A DNA stretch of 64,000 nucleotides, from the NCBI RefSeq assembly GCF_009831235.1, contig NZ_WUUL01000005.1, positions 186,001-250,000 on the forward strand, given 5' to 3'. Positions within the stretch are counted from its first letter, which is position 1. The number at the start of each line of letters is the position of its first letter. The stretch comes from Shimazuella alba (GTDB taxonomy: Bacteria > Bacillota > Bacilli > Thermoactinomycetales > Thermoactinomycetaceae). Shown one piece after another: positions 16,969 through 28,766 of the stretch. Both the position numbers and the translations under genes were made by a program. The notes under the pieces were generated by a model. That model ran no database searches, was not told the DNA's origin, and worked only from the letters and a program-made list of their open reading frames with translations.

Positions 16969-17225
16969 TCTAGCCTACCTTTCTAAACACAACCAATCCA
17001 CCAGTTTATCCCATTCCATACATCCTCCGTTAAATCCTTTTTGTATACAAAAAAGAGAATTGATAGCACAAACTGCCGACAATTCTCCCCAATAAATAAA
17101 CACCAAAGATCAGAATTGAGTTTAAATAAAATCACCACAAATAGTATACATTGAATAAGGGTTAATTGTAAATGAATGAATCTGGCAAAGCTTACAATTA
17201 AGCCAAAAGCAAAGCTATTTTTTCG

Positions 17226-19244
<2,019 letters not shown>

Positions 19245-21383
19245 CTATATTTTTTCAATTGGGGCAAATTGGGCTAACAGCTTCTTCACTCCTACTGGAG
19301 CTGGAAAAGCAATGTTTAACTCTTCTCCATCTACTTTTACGACAGTTCCTATTCCCCATTTTTTATGATTTACTTGATCTCCAACCGTCCAAACACCCAC
19401 GGGACGGGGAGTAGGTCGATTGACAATTCTTTTTTCCACTCTTGGATTTGTTTTGCCTATCTCTTGTAAGAGAGCAGGAGATATCTCTGCAAGGAAACGA
19501 GAAGCAGTATTCATACTAGTAAAACCGTATAATGTTCGACTTCTCGCTCGAGAAAGATATAACATTTCTTCTGCACGAGTTACCGCGACATAAGCAAGTC
19601 TTCTCTCTTCTTCCATTTCTACTTCATCTTCCAATGAGCGGCTATGTGGAAATATATTTTCTTCCATTCCCACTATGAACACATGAGGAAACTCTAATCC
19701 TTTTGCGCTGTGTACCGTCATAAGAGATACGGTATCTGTTTCTACTGGATCATTATCCACTTCTGCTACTAATGCTAACTCTGTTAGTAGCGCTAGGATA
19801 CTTTTATCATCATTTCTGTTTTCAAATTCTTTCGCCACGGAAATAAACTCATCAATATTTTCCAACCTAGCTTGTGCTTCGATTGTTTTTTCTTTTTTAT
19901 ATTCTTCTCGGTATTGAGCTCGAGATAATATTTCTTCTGTCATCTCTACAGCTGACAAATAATCCGCCATTCCATGGAATGCTTGGATCATTTGCACAAA
20001 ACCAGTCAAAGAATCTTTGGTTCGTTTGGAAAGACCTATGTAATCTACTTCTAGGATTGCCGAAAAGAGCGATACTCCTTCATTTGCTGCATGTACACGT
20101 ATTTTATCCATTGTCGTAGCACCAATACCACGTCTTGGGACATTAATAATCCTCTCTAAGCTGATATCATCATGCGGATTTACGACAACACGTAGATACG
20201 CCAAAATATCTTTAATCTCTTTGCGTTCATAAAACTTGATTCCACCAACTACTTGATAAGGTACATTTGCTTTGAGTAAAAATTCCTCTAATACACGTGA
20301 TTGCGCATTGGTGCGATACAAAATGGCAAAATCTTGATATGCTTTCCCTTCTCTACTCAATCTAGCAATAGTATCTACAATAAAATATGCTTCTTCTTGT
20401 TCATTTTCAGCAACAAAAAGAGAAATTTTTTCCCCTTCCTCTTTGTCGGTCCATAGATTTTTAGGTCTCCGTTCGGTATTATTCGCTATAATTTGATTCG
20501 CAACTTCTAAAATATGCTTGGTTGAACGGTAGTTTTGTTCCAGTTTGATCACTTTTGCATTTGGGTAGTCCTGTTCAAAACGAAGGATATTTTGAATATC
20601 CGCCCCACGAAAACGGTAAATAGATTGGTCCGAATCACCAACTACACAAATATTTTTATGACCTTCTGCTAATAGTTTCATTAATAGGTATTGTGCATGA
20701 TTTGTATCCTGATACTCATCAACATGTATATATTGGAATTTTTTTTGATAGTAATCCAATACATCTGGTACTTGTTGAAATAAATTAACTGTTACCATTA
20801 AAAGATCATCAAAATCTAGAGACTCATTGGTCCGTAGCTTTTGTTGATATCTTTCATAGACTTGAGCTGCTATTTGCTCCATAAAACCAGAAGCACTTGA
20901 TCGAAAAGCATGTACATCGATCAATTGGTTTTTCGCCTGACTGATTTGGAAAAGTAAATTACGAGGCTCGAATTTTTTTGGATCTAGATTTTCTTCTTTT
21001 AATATTTGTTTAATAACAGATAATTGATCTGCTGTATCAAGGATCGTAAAACTGTTTGCATACCCAATACGATCGATATTTTTACGTAAAATACGCACAC
21101 ACATCGAGTGAAAAGTCGAAACCCAGATATCTTGTGCCATGGAACCTATAAGCGCAGAGATACGTTCTTTCATCTCTTTTGCTGCTTTGTTGGTAAATGT
21201 AATCGCTAAGATATTCCAAGGATGAATCCGTTTTTCCCCCAATAAATAAGCTACACGATGCGTGAGTACCCGTGTTTTTCCACTTCCTGCACCAGCAATA
21301 ATCTGTACAGGACCATCTGTAGTTAATACTGCTTGTCTCTGTACATCATTTAGACCTTCTAAAGATATTGTTGCAGACTGCAC
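19245..21383 (-). CDS. pcrA: ATP-dependent DNA helicase PcrA (UvrD/Rep family)
   Basis: This 712-residue 3'-5' superfamily 1 helicase acts in repair, rolling-circle replication and removal of RecA or stalled RNA polymerase. Walker A GAGSGKTR is at 31-38, motif II is VDEYQDTN, motif [16 protein letters not shown], and motif [15 protein letters not shown]; the C-terminal Tudor-like segment [20 protein letters not shown] binds RNA polymerase in relatives. The gene begins one base before the end of pcrB and lies 12 bp before ligA, in one operon. Confidence 0.98.
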   Translation of the reverse strand: MQSATISLEGLNDVQRQAVLTTDGPVQIIAGAGSGKTRVLTHRVAYLLGEKRIHPWNILAITFTNKAAKEMKERISALIGSMAQDIWVSTFHSMCVRILRKNIDRIGYANSFTILDTADQLSVIKQILKEENLDPKKFEPRNLLFQISQAKNQLIDVHAFRSSASGFMEQIAAQVYERYQQKLRTNESLDFDDLLMVTVNLFQQVPDVLDYYQKKFQYIHVDEYQDTNHAQYLLMKLLAEGHKNICVVGDSDQSIYRFRGADIQNILRFEQDYPNAKVIKLEQNYRSTKHILEVANQIIANNTERRPKNLWTDKEEGEKISLFVAENEQEEAYFIVDTIARLSREGKAYQDFAILYRTNAQSRVLEEFLLKANVPYQVVGGIKFYERKEIKDILAYLRVVVNPHDDISLERIINVPRRGIGATTMDKIRVHAANEGVSLFSAILEVDYIGLSKRTKDSLTGFVQMIQAFHGMADYLSAVEMTEEILSRAQYREEYKKEKTIEAQARLENIDEFISVAKEFENRNDDKSILALLTELALVAEVDNDPVETDTVSLMTVHSAKGLEFPHVFIVGMEENIFPHSRSLEDEVEMEEERRLAYVAVTRAEEMLYLSRARSRTLYGFTSMNTASRFLAEISPALLQEIGKTNPRVEKRIVNRPTPRPVGVWTVGDQVNHKKWGIGTVVKVDGEELNIAFPAPVGVKKLLAQFAPIEKI

Positions 21384-22094
21384 TTAACTTTCTCCTCTCT
21401 TTTTTATGGATTTTATCCATTTCACCGTTTGTATCGCTTGGTTTAAATCATCATAAATCAAGTTTCCTACTACTACCATATCAGCCCAAGCAGCCATCTC
21501 TTCGGCCTGTTGCTGGTTAGAAATACCACCGCCATAACAAAAATGGGTGTTTTGAAGGATGGGAGAAACTTCACGCACTAGGTCGACTAGACCATACGTT
21601 CCGCTATATTCTACATAAAAAATGGGAATTTGCAACCATTCTGCCATCCGTGCATATGCGATTACGTCAGATATTTGCTGGTTTGTATTCGCATTTGTCC
21701 GCTTTGCTACTTTTGCATCTGGATTTAAAACAACGTAGGCTTCCAAGATCACTTGATCCCAAGGGATAAAAGAACCAAATGCCTTTATGGTTTGGTGATG
21801 TATACCGAGAATCCATTTCGCATCATTTGTATTGAATATAGTAGGTGTCAAGTAACCTGTAAAACCTGGCACTAATGAGGTTGAAGTTGAAATTTCCTGA
21901 TAATATGGGATGGAATAATTTCGTAATTTGGAGAGTAGATATGCGGTATTTTGAAAGGTGATATCATCTGTTCCACCTATGATAATCGCATCTGTGTTTG
22001 ATGTTGCAATTTGATGGATGGCATCATCTGTTATCGGTTTTGCTGGATCTAGTTTGAAAACATGCCTCCATTTTTTCACTTGCTCTCGTAACAT
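21384..22094 (-). CDS. pcrB: Heptaprenylglyceryl phosphate synthase
   Basis: PcrB joins heptaprenyl diphosphate to sn-glycerol-1-phosphate, a step to an archaeal-type ether lipid in Bacillales. The 236-residue TIM-barrel protein shows KLDPAKPITDDAI, AIIIGGTDDITF, PILQNTHFCYGGGIS and VVVGNLIY, the phosphate-binding loops of the family. I chose the ATG at 22094, six bases after GCGGAGG; an earlier in-frame ATG at 22115 lacks such a site. It is the first gene of the pcrB-pcrA-ligA operon. Confidence 0.95.
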   Translation of the reverse strand: MLREQVKKWRHVFKLDPAKPITDDAIHQIATSNTDAIIIGGTDDITFQNTAYLLSKLRNYSIPYYQEISTSTSLVPGFTGYLTPTIFNTNDAKWILGIHHQTIKAFGSFIPWDQVILEAYVVLNPDAKVAKRTNANTNQQISDVIAYARMAEWLQIPIFYVEYSGTYGLVDLVREVSPILQNTHFCYGGGISNQQQAEEMAAWADMVVVGNLIYDDLNQAIQTVKWIKSIKKRGES

Positions 22095-22197
22095 ATCAAA
22101 ACCTCCGCTTTTCATTATACAACTTTTCTACAGAAGACAAAGATAGAAAACCGTTGATGCCTTTAACCACAGAGGTTTCTTTTTGGATGTATATAAC

Positions 22198-22229
22198 AAA
22201 AAGCGACTTTCATAGCAGCCGCTTTTTGT
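22198..22229 (-). terminator. Terminator of yerC
   Basis: AAAAAGCGGCTG...AGTCGCTTTTT on the minus strand just after the yerC stop codon. Confidence 0.8.
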
Positions 22230-22526
22230 TTATGATTTTCCTTCTATGCGATCTAGCACTAAATGGTATCCATCCATACCATATGCTAGACATCTTTTTA
22301 CTCTCGAGATGGTAGCTGTACTTGCACCTGTTTCTTTCTCAATCTGTGTGTAAGTTGTCCCAGTACGTAACATTTTTGCTACTTCCAATCGCTGTGAGAG
22401 TGATTTTACTTCGCCAACCGTACACAGATCTTCAAAGAAAGCATAGCATTCTTCCATATTTTTCAAATTGAGAATAGCCTGAAATAGTTGCTCCACTTCA
22501 CGCCTGCTCAGTTTATCCAGCTGCAT
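22230..22526 (-). CDS. yerC: YerC/YecD TrpR-like regulator
   Basis: A 98-residue helix-turn-helix protein of the TrpR-like YerC/YecD family. The HTH is clear in the middle: VKSLSQRLEVAKMLRTGTTYTQIEKETGASTATISRVKRCL. In B. subtilis yerC sits just upstream of pcrB, as here, although a terminator shows separate transcription. Its regulon and ligand are not established. Confidence 0.95.
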   Translation of the reverse strand: MQLDKLSRREVEQLFQAILNLKNMEECYAFFEDLCTVGEVKSLSQRLEVAKMLRTGTTYTQIEKETGASTATISRVKRCLAYGMDGYHLVLDRIEGKS

Positions 22527-22700
22527 ATACGTCCTCCGCTTCCGCTCCCATGGTTGATTCCTTTATTCTACACGAGCATTCGAAACCCTTCAACAAATGT
22601 TATCAGATTTTTAAAGCAATCGCACCTTTTAAAGTATGCCTTTACAAAAACAAAACATAGTAATCCACTTGGAAATCTATATATTTTTTCGTAAGTTTGT

Positions 22701-22706
22701 TATAAT
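22701..22706 (+). promoter_or_regulatory. -10 box of cassette 1
   Basis: TATAAT 30-40 bases before the coding start, in an AT-rich stretch with a weak -35. Confidence 0.5.
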
Positions 22707-22735
22707 CGATTTATTCATAAGAACTACACACAGAA

Positions 22736-23251
22736 ATGGGAGCGATGAACGCCGACGATCAAATCGAAAAGCTGGAGAGAGAAATTGCCAACTTTAATCG
22801 AATCATCGCTTGGTTGACATCAAGTGAGTATCAGAAGCACTATCGAAAGCAACAATGGCGTGCTTGGATCATGTACCTGTTCATCGGGAATCTTCCAAAA
22901 AACAAAGAGTGGATGTTTACAACCCAAAGGGTAGAAATCCCCATCATCTGCCTTTCTCGAGGGGATTCCCAAAAAATCCCAATCAAGAAGATAAACCACT
23001 GGCTTCTGGCCATGCAGATGCATGTGTACAAATGGTGGGCCAACCGCCTTCCACTGAAGGTATCTCATGATCGCGGGCGAATGAGCGTTCCATTCCCTTA
23101 CCTTATTCGTGAGGATACGGAAGAGCATATCACGCTCCTGCACATGTTCCGTGATGAGAAGGTGGTGCTTCTTGACAAGCTCAGAAAGAAGCTGGGTGTA
23201 GATCAGTCAGCACAAACAAGGATCAACCGGTTGAATGTCTGTATGATGTAG
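22736..23251 (+). CDS. Cassette 1: orphan 171-residue protein
   Basis: I do not recognise this gene. It encodes a basic, tryptophan-rich protein: an N-terminal coiled helix (DDQIEKLEREIANFNRIIAW), a middle part with GNLPKNKEWMFTTQRVEIP and KINHWLLAMQMHVYKWWANR, and a C-terminal helix EKVVLLDKLRKKLGVDQ. The start may be ATG 22736 or 22745. It stands alone between divergently read yerC and ppiB, has its own TATAAT, and is followed by a perfect GTTGGCCAGAAG...CTTCTGGCCAAC hairpin without a U-tract. Codon use is more GC-rich than the neighbours. It is one of eleven such units in the window. Confidence 0.8.
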   Translation: MGAMNADDQIEKLEREIANFNRIIAWLTSSEYQKHYRKQQWRAWIMYLFIGNLPKNKEWMFTTQRVEIPIICLSRGDSQKIPIKKINHWLLAMQMHVYKWWANRLPLKVSHDRGRMSVPFPYLIREDTEEHITLLHMFRDEKVVLLDKLRKKLGVDQSAQTRINRLNVCMM

Positions 23252-23281
23252 GCAGAAAATAAGAAAATAGATGCTTACTTT

Positions 23282-23310
23282 GTTGGCCAGAAGATAACCT
23301 TCTGGCCAAC
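23282..23310 (+). terminator. GC-rich hairpin closing cassette 1
   Basis: GTTGGCCAGAAG-ATAAC-CTTCTGGCCAAC, not followed by a U-tract. Confidence 0.75.
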
Positions 23311-23398
23311 ACGCATTTGGAGATACTATGTCACGTCCCTATCAATCTATCATTAATTAGGTTACAATAGACGATGATTAAGTAAGGAGGGCATGAAA

Positions 23399-23839
23399 AT
23401 GTCAGTAAAAGGGAAAATCACACTCGAAAATGGAAAAGCAATCGAATTAGAGTTTTATCCAGAAGCAGCACCTAATACAGTAGCGAACTTTAAAAAATTA
23501 GCCGATGAAGGTTTCTATAATGGACTCACCTTCCATCGCGTCATCCCTGGATTTGTTAGCCAAGGTGGTTGTCCACAAGGTACTGGATATGGTGGAGCCG
23601 GATACACCATCGCATGTGAAACAGAAGGAAATCCTCATCAGCATGTGCCAGGTGTACTTTCAATGGCCCATGCAGGCAAGGATACAGGTTCTTCACAATT
23701 CTTTATTGTTCATGAAAACCAACACCATCTAGATGGCGTACATACTGTTTTTGGTAAAGTCACCTCTGGTTTTGAACATGTGGTCAACATGAAACAAGGA
23801 GAAAAAATGCTAGAAGTACAAGTTTGGGAAGAAAAGTAG
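23399..23839 (+). CDS. ppiB: Peptidyl-prolyl cis-trans isomerase, cyclophilin type
   Basis: A 146-residue cytoplasmic cyclophilin that speeds cis-trans isomerisation of X-Pro bonds. The active-site arginine is in [13 protein letters not shown], with GSSQFFI and the [13 protein letters not shown] segment completing the pocket. Length and motifs match bacterial PpiB with no extra domain. The ATG at 23399 is eight bases after AGGAGG; the ATG at 23393 is too close. A terminator follows, so it is monocistronic. Confidence 0.96.
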   Translation: MSVKGKITLENGKAIELEFYPEAAPNTVANFKKLADEGFYNGLTFHRVIPGFVSQGGCPQGTGYGGAGYTIACETEGNPHQHVPGVLSMAHAGKDTGSSQFFIVHENQHHLDGVHTVFGKVTSGFEHVVNMKQGEKMLEVQVWEEK

Positions 23840-23846
23840 TATACGT

Positions 23847-23879
23847 AAAAAGAGGCTTCCTAAAGTAGAAGCCTCTTTT
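23847..23879 (+). terminator. Terminator of ppiB
   Basis: AAAAAGAGGCTTC...GAAGCCTCTTTT hairpin with T run. Confidence 0.9.
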
Positions 23880-23892
23880 CTTTTCATTTCGA

Positions 23893-24111
23893 ATGATTGG
23901 AGGTCTTACTATATTTATTTTTGGAATTACATTCGTCCTTATCATATGTCTCTTTGCTCTAATTGCTACTTTCCAGTTGGGAAGGACTCAAAACAAACAA
24001 CACAATCAGCATTATGATCAAAGCCGAAATAAAACTCTTTTGCTACTAAGTTTTATTTATTTGATTGCTATTTTACTCGGACTCTTTTGCGTCTACTATT
24101 TTATATTTTAA
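23893..24111 (+). CDS. Small two-helix membrane protein, 72 residues
   Basis: Two hydrophobic helices (about residues 5-28 and 49-70) flank a polar loop rich in Gln, Asn and His (GRTQNKQHNQHYDQSRNK). No strong ribosome binding site precedes the ATG at 23893, and the gene directly follows the ppiB terminator. The topology makes it look real, but the family is unknown. Its end overlaps that of the convergent HAD fragment by 11 bp. Confidence 0.45.
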   Translation: MIGGLTIFIFGITFVLIICLFALIATFQLGRTQNKQHNQHYDQSRNKTLLLLSFIYLIAILLGLFCVYYFIF

Positions 24112-24489
24112 GATTTTCACACCCCTTTTCTTCCATTAGAAGAAAGAAACATCCATCTGTTAGACAAATATATGGGGCACACATTGGTTGAATGTCTGCC
24201 TTATCATCCCTCTTTATCCTGACACTACTAGCACGTGGCGGAAGGGCATCTTCCATGAGCTGTAGCCAAGGACCAAACGTATTGATCACAATATCTGCCC
24301 CAGCTTGATACAGCAAAACAGCTCTGTCTGGTGTATAAGTATATCTTAGGAAGGGAACACCTGCCGCTTTGGCCGCCTCAAAGTCCGAGACCGAGTCACC
24401 CACCATCGGACACTTTTCTGGATTAGCTCCAAGTACATCCATCGCTTGATTCAGAAACAGTGGATTTGGTTTGAGTTTCTCTGGATTTG
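24101..24489 (-). pseudogene. HAD-family hydrolase fragment, 5' truncated
   Basis: Only the C-terminal half of a haloacid-dehalogenase-like phosphatase remains. It reads DANPEKLKPNPLFLNQAMDVLG, with the KPNP lysine motif, and CPMVGDSVSDFEAAKAAGVP, with the GDS..D acidic motif IV. The catalytic DxD and cap domain are missing: upstream sequence has a stop (TGA) in frame and turns into unrelated sequence at about 24490. It is thus a remnant rather than a working enzyme. Confidence 0.7.
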
Positions 24490-24491
24490 CA

Positions 24492-24632
24492 TCAGAACAT
24501 CATGTACCCAAATGGACAGGTTTTCGTGTCTTCGGTCTTAAAGTACTGTGTCAAGTTCCACTTCCTCATTGTTTCAAGGTCATTGGATGAACATTCACGA
24601 TTTCTCCTGTATTGTCGAGATGCTCGGTACAT
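24492..24632 (-). CDS. Possible 46-residue orphan protein
   Basis: A short frame from ATG 24632 to TGA 24492 encodes a basic peptide with RASRQYRRNRECSSNDLETM and the ending FKTEDTKTCPFGYMMF. There is no clear ribosome binding site. Its base use is more like the orphan cassettes than the neighbouring HAD fragment, and it lies exactly at the breakpoint of that fragment. It may be a decayed cassette. Confidence 0.3.
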   Translation of the reverse strand: MYRASRQYRRNRECSSNDLETMRKWNLTQYFKTEDTKTCPFGYMMF

Positions 24633-24686
24633 GAAATAAAATGTAAAGATGATAAGTTGATCATTTCCATTTTTTTCTTTTATACA

Positions 24687-26060
24687 TTACACCTGCAAGG
24701 TGAACAAACCTACTAGTTCCACATGACTTGTCTGAGGAAACATATCTACAGGCTGTACTTCTTGCAAGTGATACCCATGCTCACTCAAATATTTGGCATC
24801 TCGAGCAAAAGTGGCTGGATTACACGATACATAGACGATACGTTTTGGTTGTATTTTCGTTGCTGCATCCAAAAATGCCACATCACAGCCTTTTCGAGGA
24901 GGATCAACAACCAATACATCTGCATGCATCCCTTCTTCTTGCCACTTTGGAAGAATCTCTTCTGCTTTGCCTAATTCAAATGTAACATTTTTGATTTTAT
25001 TCAAAACTGCATTTTGCTTTGCATCTTCAATCGCAGCAGGCACTATTTCCATTCCGTACACCTTTTTTGCTCGATCTGCCAAGTACAGCGAGATAGAACC
25101 AATCCCACAATAAGCATCGATTACGATTTCTTCTCCTGTGAGGTTGGCGTATTTTTTGGCTTGCTCATACAATACTTTTGTTTGCGTTGGATTCACTTGA
25201 AAAAAAGAGTGGGGAGAGATAGCAAATTGTATCTCACCGATGGTGTCATAAATAACAGGCATCCCCCAAAGCAAACGATTTTCACGACCCAAAATAACAT
25301 TGGTTCTATTGGTATTTATATTTTGCTGGATGGATGTAACAATTGGAAAGGAACGCCGAATTTCTTTTATTACATCCTGTTCAGAAGCGATTTTCTCTCC
25401 ATTGGTTACGAATACGACCATTAATTCATTCGTATGTACACCTTGCCTTAACAGTACATGCCGTAATATTCCTTTATGTGTAGTCTCGTTATAGATTGGA
25501 ATCTGTAACTTTTCTACCAACTGCTTAATCTTTTTCGTAAGCTCTGTCTGCAACTCATTTTGAATAAAACAAGTTTCCATATCTACTACTTGGTGAGTAC
25601 CTAGCTGATAAAATCCAGCTACGACTTTCCCTTCCAACGTTGCAAAGGGAATTTGAACTTTGTTCCGATAACTCCATGGATTTTCCATGCCTTTAACCGG
25701 ATGTATGATCACATCCGAGAACAATCCAATCCGCTGTAATTGATCTTCCACTTGTTGTTGTTTTAACTTCAATTCTTCCCCATACGAAATATGTTGCAAC
25801 TGGCATCCTCCGCAACTCTCAAAATGCGGACAAACAGGGTCTATTCGTTCTGGATGTGCCTCTAAAACCTGTAACAGTTCCCCTTCTGCAAACGTCTTTT
25901 TCACTTTCGTTACACGTACTTTTACCTTTTCTCCAGGTAAAGCACCTCCAATAAAAATCGCAAAACCATCGTATCTGCCAACACCTGTCCCGCTATGGCC
26001 AAATCCATGGATCATACATTCAATTATTTGTCCTTTTTGGACAGGAGGCTTTTGCTTCAT
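24687..26060 (-). CDS. rlmD: 23S rRNA (uracil-5-)-methyltransferase, RumA/RlmD type
   Basis: A 457-residue S-adenosylmethionine-dependent RNA uracil-C5 methyltransferase. An N-terminal TRAM RNA-binding domain (about 8-62) is followed by the iron-sulfur cysteines CPHFESCGGCQLQ, the SAM loop VIDAYCGIGSISLYLAD near 315, and the catalytic cysteine in VYVSCNPATFARD near 415. In Bacillus, relatives modify U747 or U1939 of 23S rRNA; the exact site here is inferred. A good AGGAG precedes the ATG. Confidence 0.93.
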   Translation of the reverse strand: MKQKPPVQKGQIIECMIHGFGHSGTGVGRYDGFAIFIGGALPGEKVKVRVTKVKKTFAEGELLQVLEAHPERIDPVCPHFESCGGCQLQHISYGEELKLKQQQVEDQLQRIGLFSDVIIHPVKGMENPWSYRNKVQIPFATLEGKVVAGFYQLGTHQVVDMETCFIQNELQTELTKKIKQLVEKLQIPIYNETTHKGILRHVLLRQGVHTNELMVVFVTNGEKIASEQDVIKEIRRSFPIVTSIQQNINTNRTNVILGRENRLLWGMPVIYDTIGEIQFAISPHSFFQVNPTQTKVLYEQAKKYANLTGEEIVIDAYCGIGSISLYLADRAKKVYGMEIVPAAIEDAKQNAVLNKIKNVTFELGKAEEILPKWQEEGMHADVLVVDPPRKGCDVAFLDAATKIQPKRIVYVSCNPATFARDAKYLSEHGYHLQEVQPVDMFPQTSHVELVGLFTLQV

Positions 26061-26072
26061 GGTTTTTAGCTC

Positions 26073-26822
26073 CTATGTAGATAAATTTTCTAAAGCAACA
26101 GATTCAATCCAACGGGAAACATTGGGATGTGGTAAATATGCTTTTCCATCATAGATATAAGACAGACCTTCCAAACGACCTGGTACTTTCTTGTTTGTGA
26201 AATATCCTTCACTCAAAAAAAGTGGCAAGAGAATAACGGTGCCTTGATTACTAGCTTCTTCTAAACGAACTCGTAAGTTATCTGGTAATGTAAATGCATA
26301 GGAGATCGATCTCGCAGACAGTCTAGTTTGTAACTGGGAAGCAATTTGGTCAGCTACTCTCTCCCATTCTGTTTGGAACCAAGGAAGATCACTACCATGA
26401 CCAACTAATAATACATGCTCATCTGCTAGATTTTGTGACAATGATTTTACCCGTTCTACCAATATTTCTACAATAAGCGGGTGATCGTTCATTGGAGATA
26501 GAAGTTTTATGAAAGCGGTATGTTTGATCGGTTCTTCGTCCATTTCGATACGTGGATTTGGTTGTAATCCTAATAGATAACTGATCTCTTCTATATGTGT
26601 ACTCCCAGAAGATACAAAAAGTGGTACTGCTATAATATCTGTTACACCCATTTTCTCCAGTTGATGAATACCATGAGCAATCGTACGATTTTCTACCATC
26701 TCTAGAAAGCTAACGATAATCGGAACTGGTACTTGTACCTTATTGATACAATCATCTACTTGCTTAACCCAGTTTTCATTACTAGATCCATGTGAAATGA
26801 TCAATACACCTTGCTGTTTCAT
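26073..26822 (-). CDS. sirB: Sirohydrochlorin chelatase (CbiX/SirB)
   Basis: This 249-residue protein has two CbiX-like halves: GVLIISHGSSNENW at the start and EHVLLVGHGSDLPW near residue 130, each with a histidine for metal delivery. The enzyme inserts iron (for sirohaem) or cobalt (for cobalamin) into sirohydrochlorin. No other tetrapyrrole genes are adjacent, so the metal cannot be deduced. Its ATG overlaps the stop of the upstream small membrane gene. Confidence 0.85.
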   Translation of the reverse strand: MKQQGVLIISHGSSNENWVKQVDDCINKVQVPVPIIVSFLEMVENRTIAHGIHQLEKMGVTDIIAVPLFVSSGSTHIEEISYLLGLQPNPRIEMDEEPIKHTAFIKLLSPMNDHPLIVEILVERVKSLSQNLADEHVLLVGHGSDLPWFQTEWERVADQIASQLQTRLSARSISYAFTLPDNLRVRLEEASNQGTVILLPLFLSEGYFTNKKVPGRLEGLSYIYDGKAYLPHPNVSRWIESVALENLST

Positions 26823-27124
26823 TCTTCGTCATCCTCCCTTTCCTCAATTTTGGATTCTTGATAGGAAAGCCATATAGATACAGCGTATAAAATCGTCAAC
26901 AAACCTAAGAGAGTAAAGACAATACCATGCAAGGAGAAAGCAAAGAGTGCATTTGCAACCAATATAACCAAAAATATAAGATAGGCTTTCTCCGAAAATC
27001 GCTCACCTCTGAGCTTCATCCAACCAAACAGATGATAAATAGACATAATGAATAAGATGATGGCAATAGCTGGGTCAACGAACAAAAAGTAAACTCCAAT
27101 TAATGTAAATAACAAGTATACCAA
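26819..27124 (-). CDS. Small membrane protein, 101 residues
   Basis: A hydrophobic protein with four short membrane segments (pairs at about 3-30 and 47-85) and an acidic tail (ESKIEEREDDEE). It starts with TTG at 27124 and overlaps sirB by four bases, so the two are co-translated. I do not recognise the family; the acidic tail could face the cytoplasm. Confidence 0.65.
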   Translation of the reverse strand: MVYLLFTLIGVYFLFVDPAIAIILFIMSIYHLFGWMKLRGERFSEKAYLIFLVILVANALFAFSLHGIVFTLLGLLTILYAVSIWLSYQESKIEEREDDEE

Positions 27125-27338
27125 TAATTCTCTTCTCCTCAGTTTCCCTTATTATCTTCGGAAGAAATACGAAATTGGCTAACATTCCCCTGTTTCATTG
27201 TCCGCTTTTCTCTTCCTATTTCATGTACTTGGTTCAACTGCAAATTTCCATCCATATGGTACTCAGAAAAAACTCGTCCCATCTGGAACGAGCCTTAAAA
27301 CAAACAAATTCATTCTCAGAGTTTATCGGACAATCATT

Positions 27339-28766
27339 TTATTGACCAACCTCTTCACGAATCAATTGGTTCACTAATTGTGGATTTGCTTTTCCTTTTG
27401 TTGCTTTCATCACTTGTCCAACTAAAAATCCGAGTACTTTATCTTTACCACTTTTTAATTCTTCTACAATAGCTGGATTTGCTGTCAATACATCGACAAC
27501 TGCTGTCTTGATAGCACCTTCATCACTGATTTGAACCCAGCCTTTTTCTTCTACAATAGCAGAAGGTCTCTTACCTGTAGTTAGGATTTCCTTGAGGACA
27601 TCTTTTGCAATTTTACTGCTAATGGTTCCTTTTTGGATCAAGGTAATCATCTCAGCTAAATGACCAGAAGATAATGGTGTATCTTTTAGTTCCAATCCGT
27701 TGCTATTTAGATAACCCAATACTTCTGAGAGCAGCCAATTGGATGCTAATTTTGGATCTGCACCTTTTGAAACTGTATCCTCAAAGAAATCAGCCAATGC
27801 ACGACTCGAAGTAAGTACTCCTGCATCATAAGCTGGAAGCCCGAATTCACTTTGGTATCGAGCTACTCGCTTATCTGGAAGTTCAGGAAGCTGTGCTTTG
27901 ATTTCTTGTTTCCATGCTTCATCAATTTGCAAGCGCACCAAGTCTGGCTCTGGGAAATAACGATAATCATGAGCTTCTTCCTTGGATCGCATGATTTTAA
28001 TGGTATTTAGTTCTTCAGACCAACGAAGGGTTTGTTGAATTACTTTTTCCCCATCATCTAAGACTTCCGCTTGACGAACTTCTTCAAATTCCAATGCACG
28101 CTCTACGTTACGGAAAGAGTTTAAATTTTTCAACTCGGTTTTTGTGCCAAATTTGTCTGCACCAACCAACCGCAGGCTGATGTTTGCATCACAACGCAAG
28201 GATCCTTCTTCCATTTTCACATCGGAAACGCCAGTGTATTGAATGATCGACTTGATCTTTTCTAAGTATGCTTTTGCCTCTTTTGGAGAACGCAAATCTG
28301 GTTCAGACACGATCTCGATTAACGGTACACCCACACGGTTAAAATCAACAAGCGAGGAATCTCCATCGTGATTTAACTTTCCAGCATCTTCTTCCAAATG
28401 AAGACGAGTGATACCAATTCGCTTTGTTTCTCCATCCACTTCAATATCAATCCAGCCATGTTCTCCAATTGGTTGATCAAACTGGGAAATTTGATATGCT
28501 TTTGGCGAATCTGGATAGAAGTAATTTTTCCGGTCAAATTTGGTGTTCTCTGCAACTTGGCAATTGAGCGCCATAGCAGCTTTCATCGCGAAGTTTACCG
28601 CTTGTTTATTTAACACTGGCAGGACACCAGGATGCCCCAAGCAAACGGGACATGTCTGCGTATTTGGCGGAGCTCCAAAAGAAGTTGAACATCCGCAAAA
28701 TATTTTGGTGTTGGTAGCAAGCTCTACGTGTACTTCCAATCCGATTACTGTTTCATACTTGCTCAT
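27339..28766 (-). CDS. gatB: Asp-tRNA(Asn)/Glu-tRNA(Gln) amidotransferase subunit B
   Basis: The 475-residue tRNA-binding kinase subunit of GatCAB phosphorylates the Glu or Asp carried by misacylated tRNA before amidation. The start [14 protein letters not shown], the [15 protein letters not shown] segment with its zinc cysteines, and [20 protein letters not shown] are diagnostic; the C-terminal GatB/YqeY helical domain ends with [12 protein letters not shown]. It overlaps gatA by four bases (ATGA) in the normal gatC-gatA-gatB order. Confidence 0.98.
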   Translation of the reverse strand: MSKYETVIGLEVHVELATNTKIFCGCSTSFGAPPNTQTCPVCLGHPGVLPVLNKQAVNFAMKAAMALNCQVAENTKFDRKNYFYPDSPKAYQISQFDQPIGEHGWIDIEVDGETKRIGITRLHLEEDAGKLNHDGDSSLVDFNRVGVPLIEIVSEPDLRSPKEAKAYLEKIKSIIQYTGVSDVKMEEGSLRCDANISLRLVGADKFGTKTELKNLNSFRNVERALEFEEVRQAEVLDDGEKVIQQTLRWSEELNTIKIMRSKEEAHDYRYFPEPDLVRLQIDEAWKQEIKAQLPELPDKRVARYQSEFGLPAYDAGVLTSSRALADFFEDTVSKGADPKLASNWLLSEVLGYLNSNGLELKDTPLSSGHLAEMITLIQKGTISSKIAKDVLKEILTTGKRPSAIVEEKGWVQISDEGAIKTAVVDVLTANPAIVEELKSGKDKVLGFLVGQVMKATKGKANPQLVNQLIREEVGQ

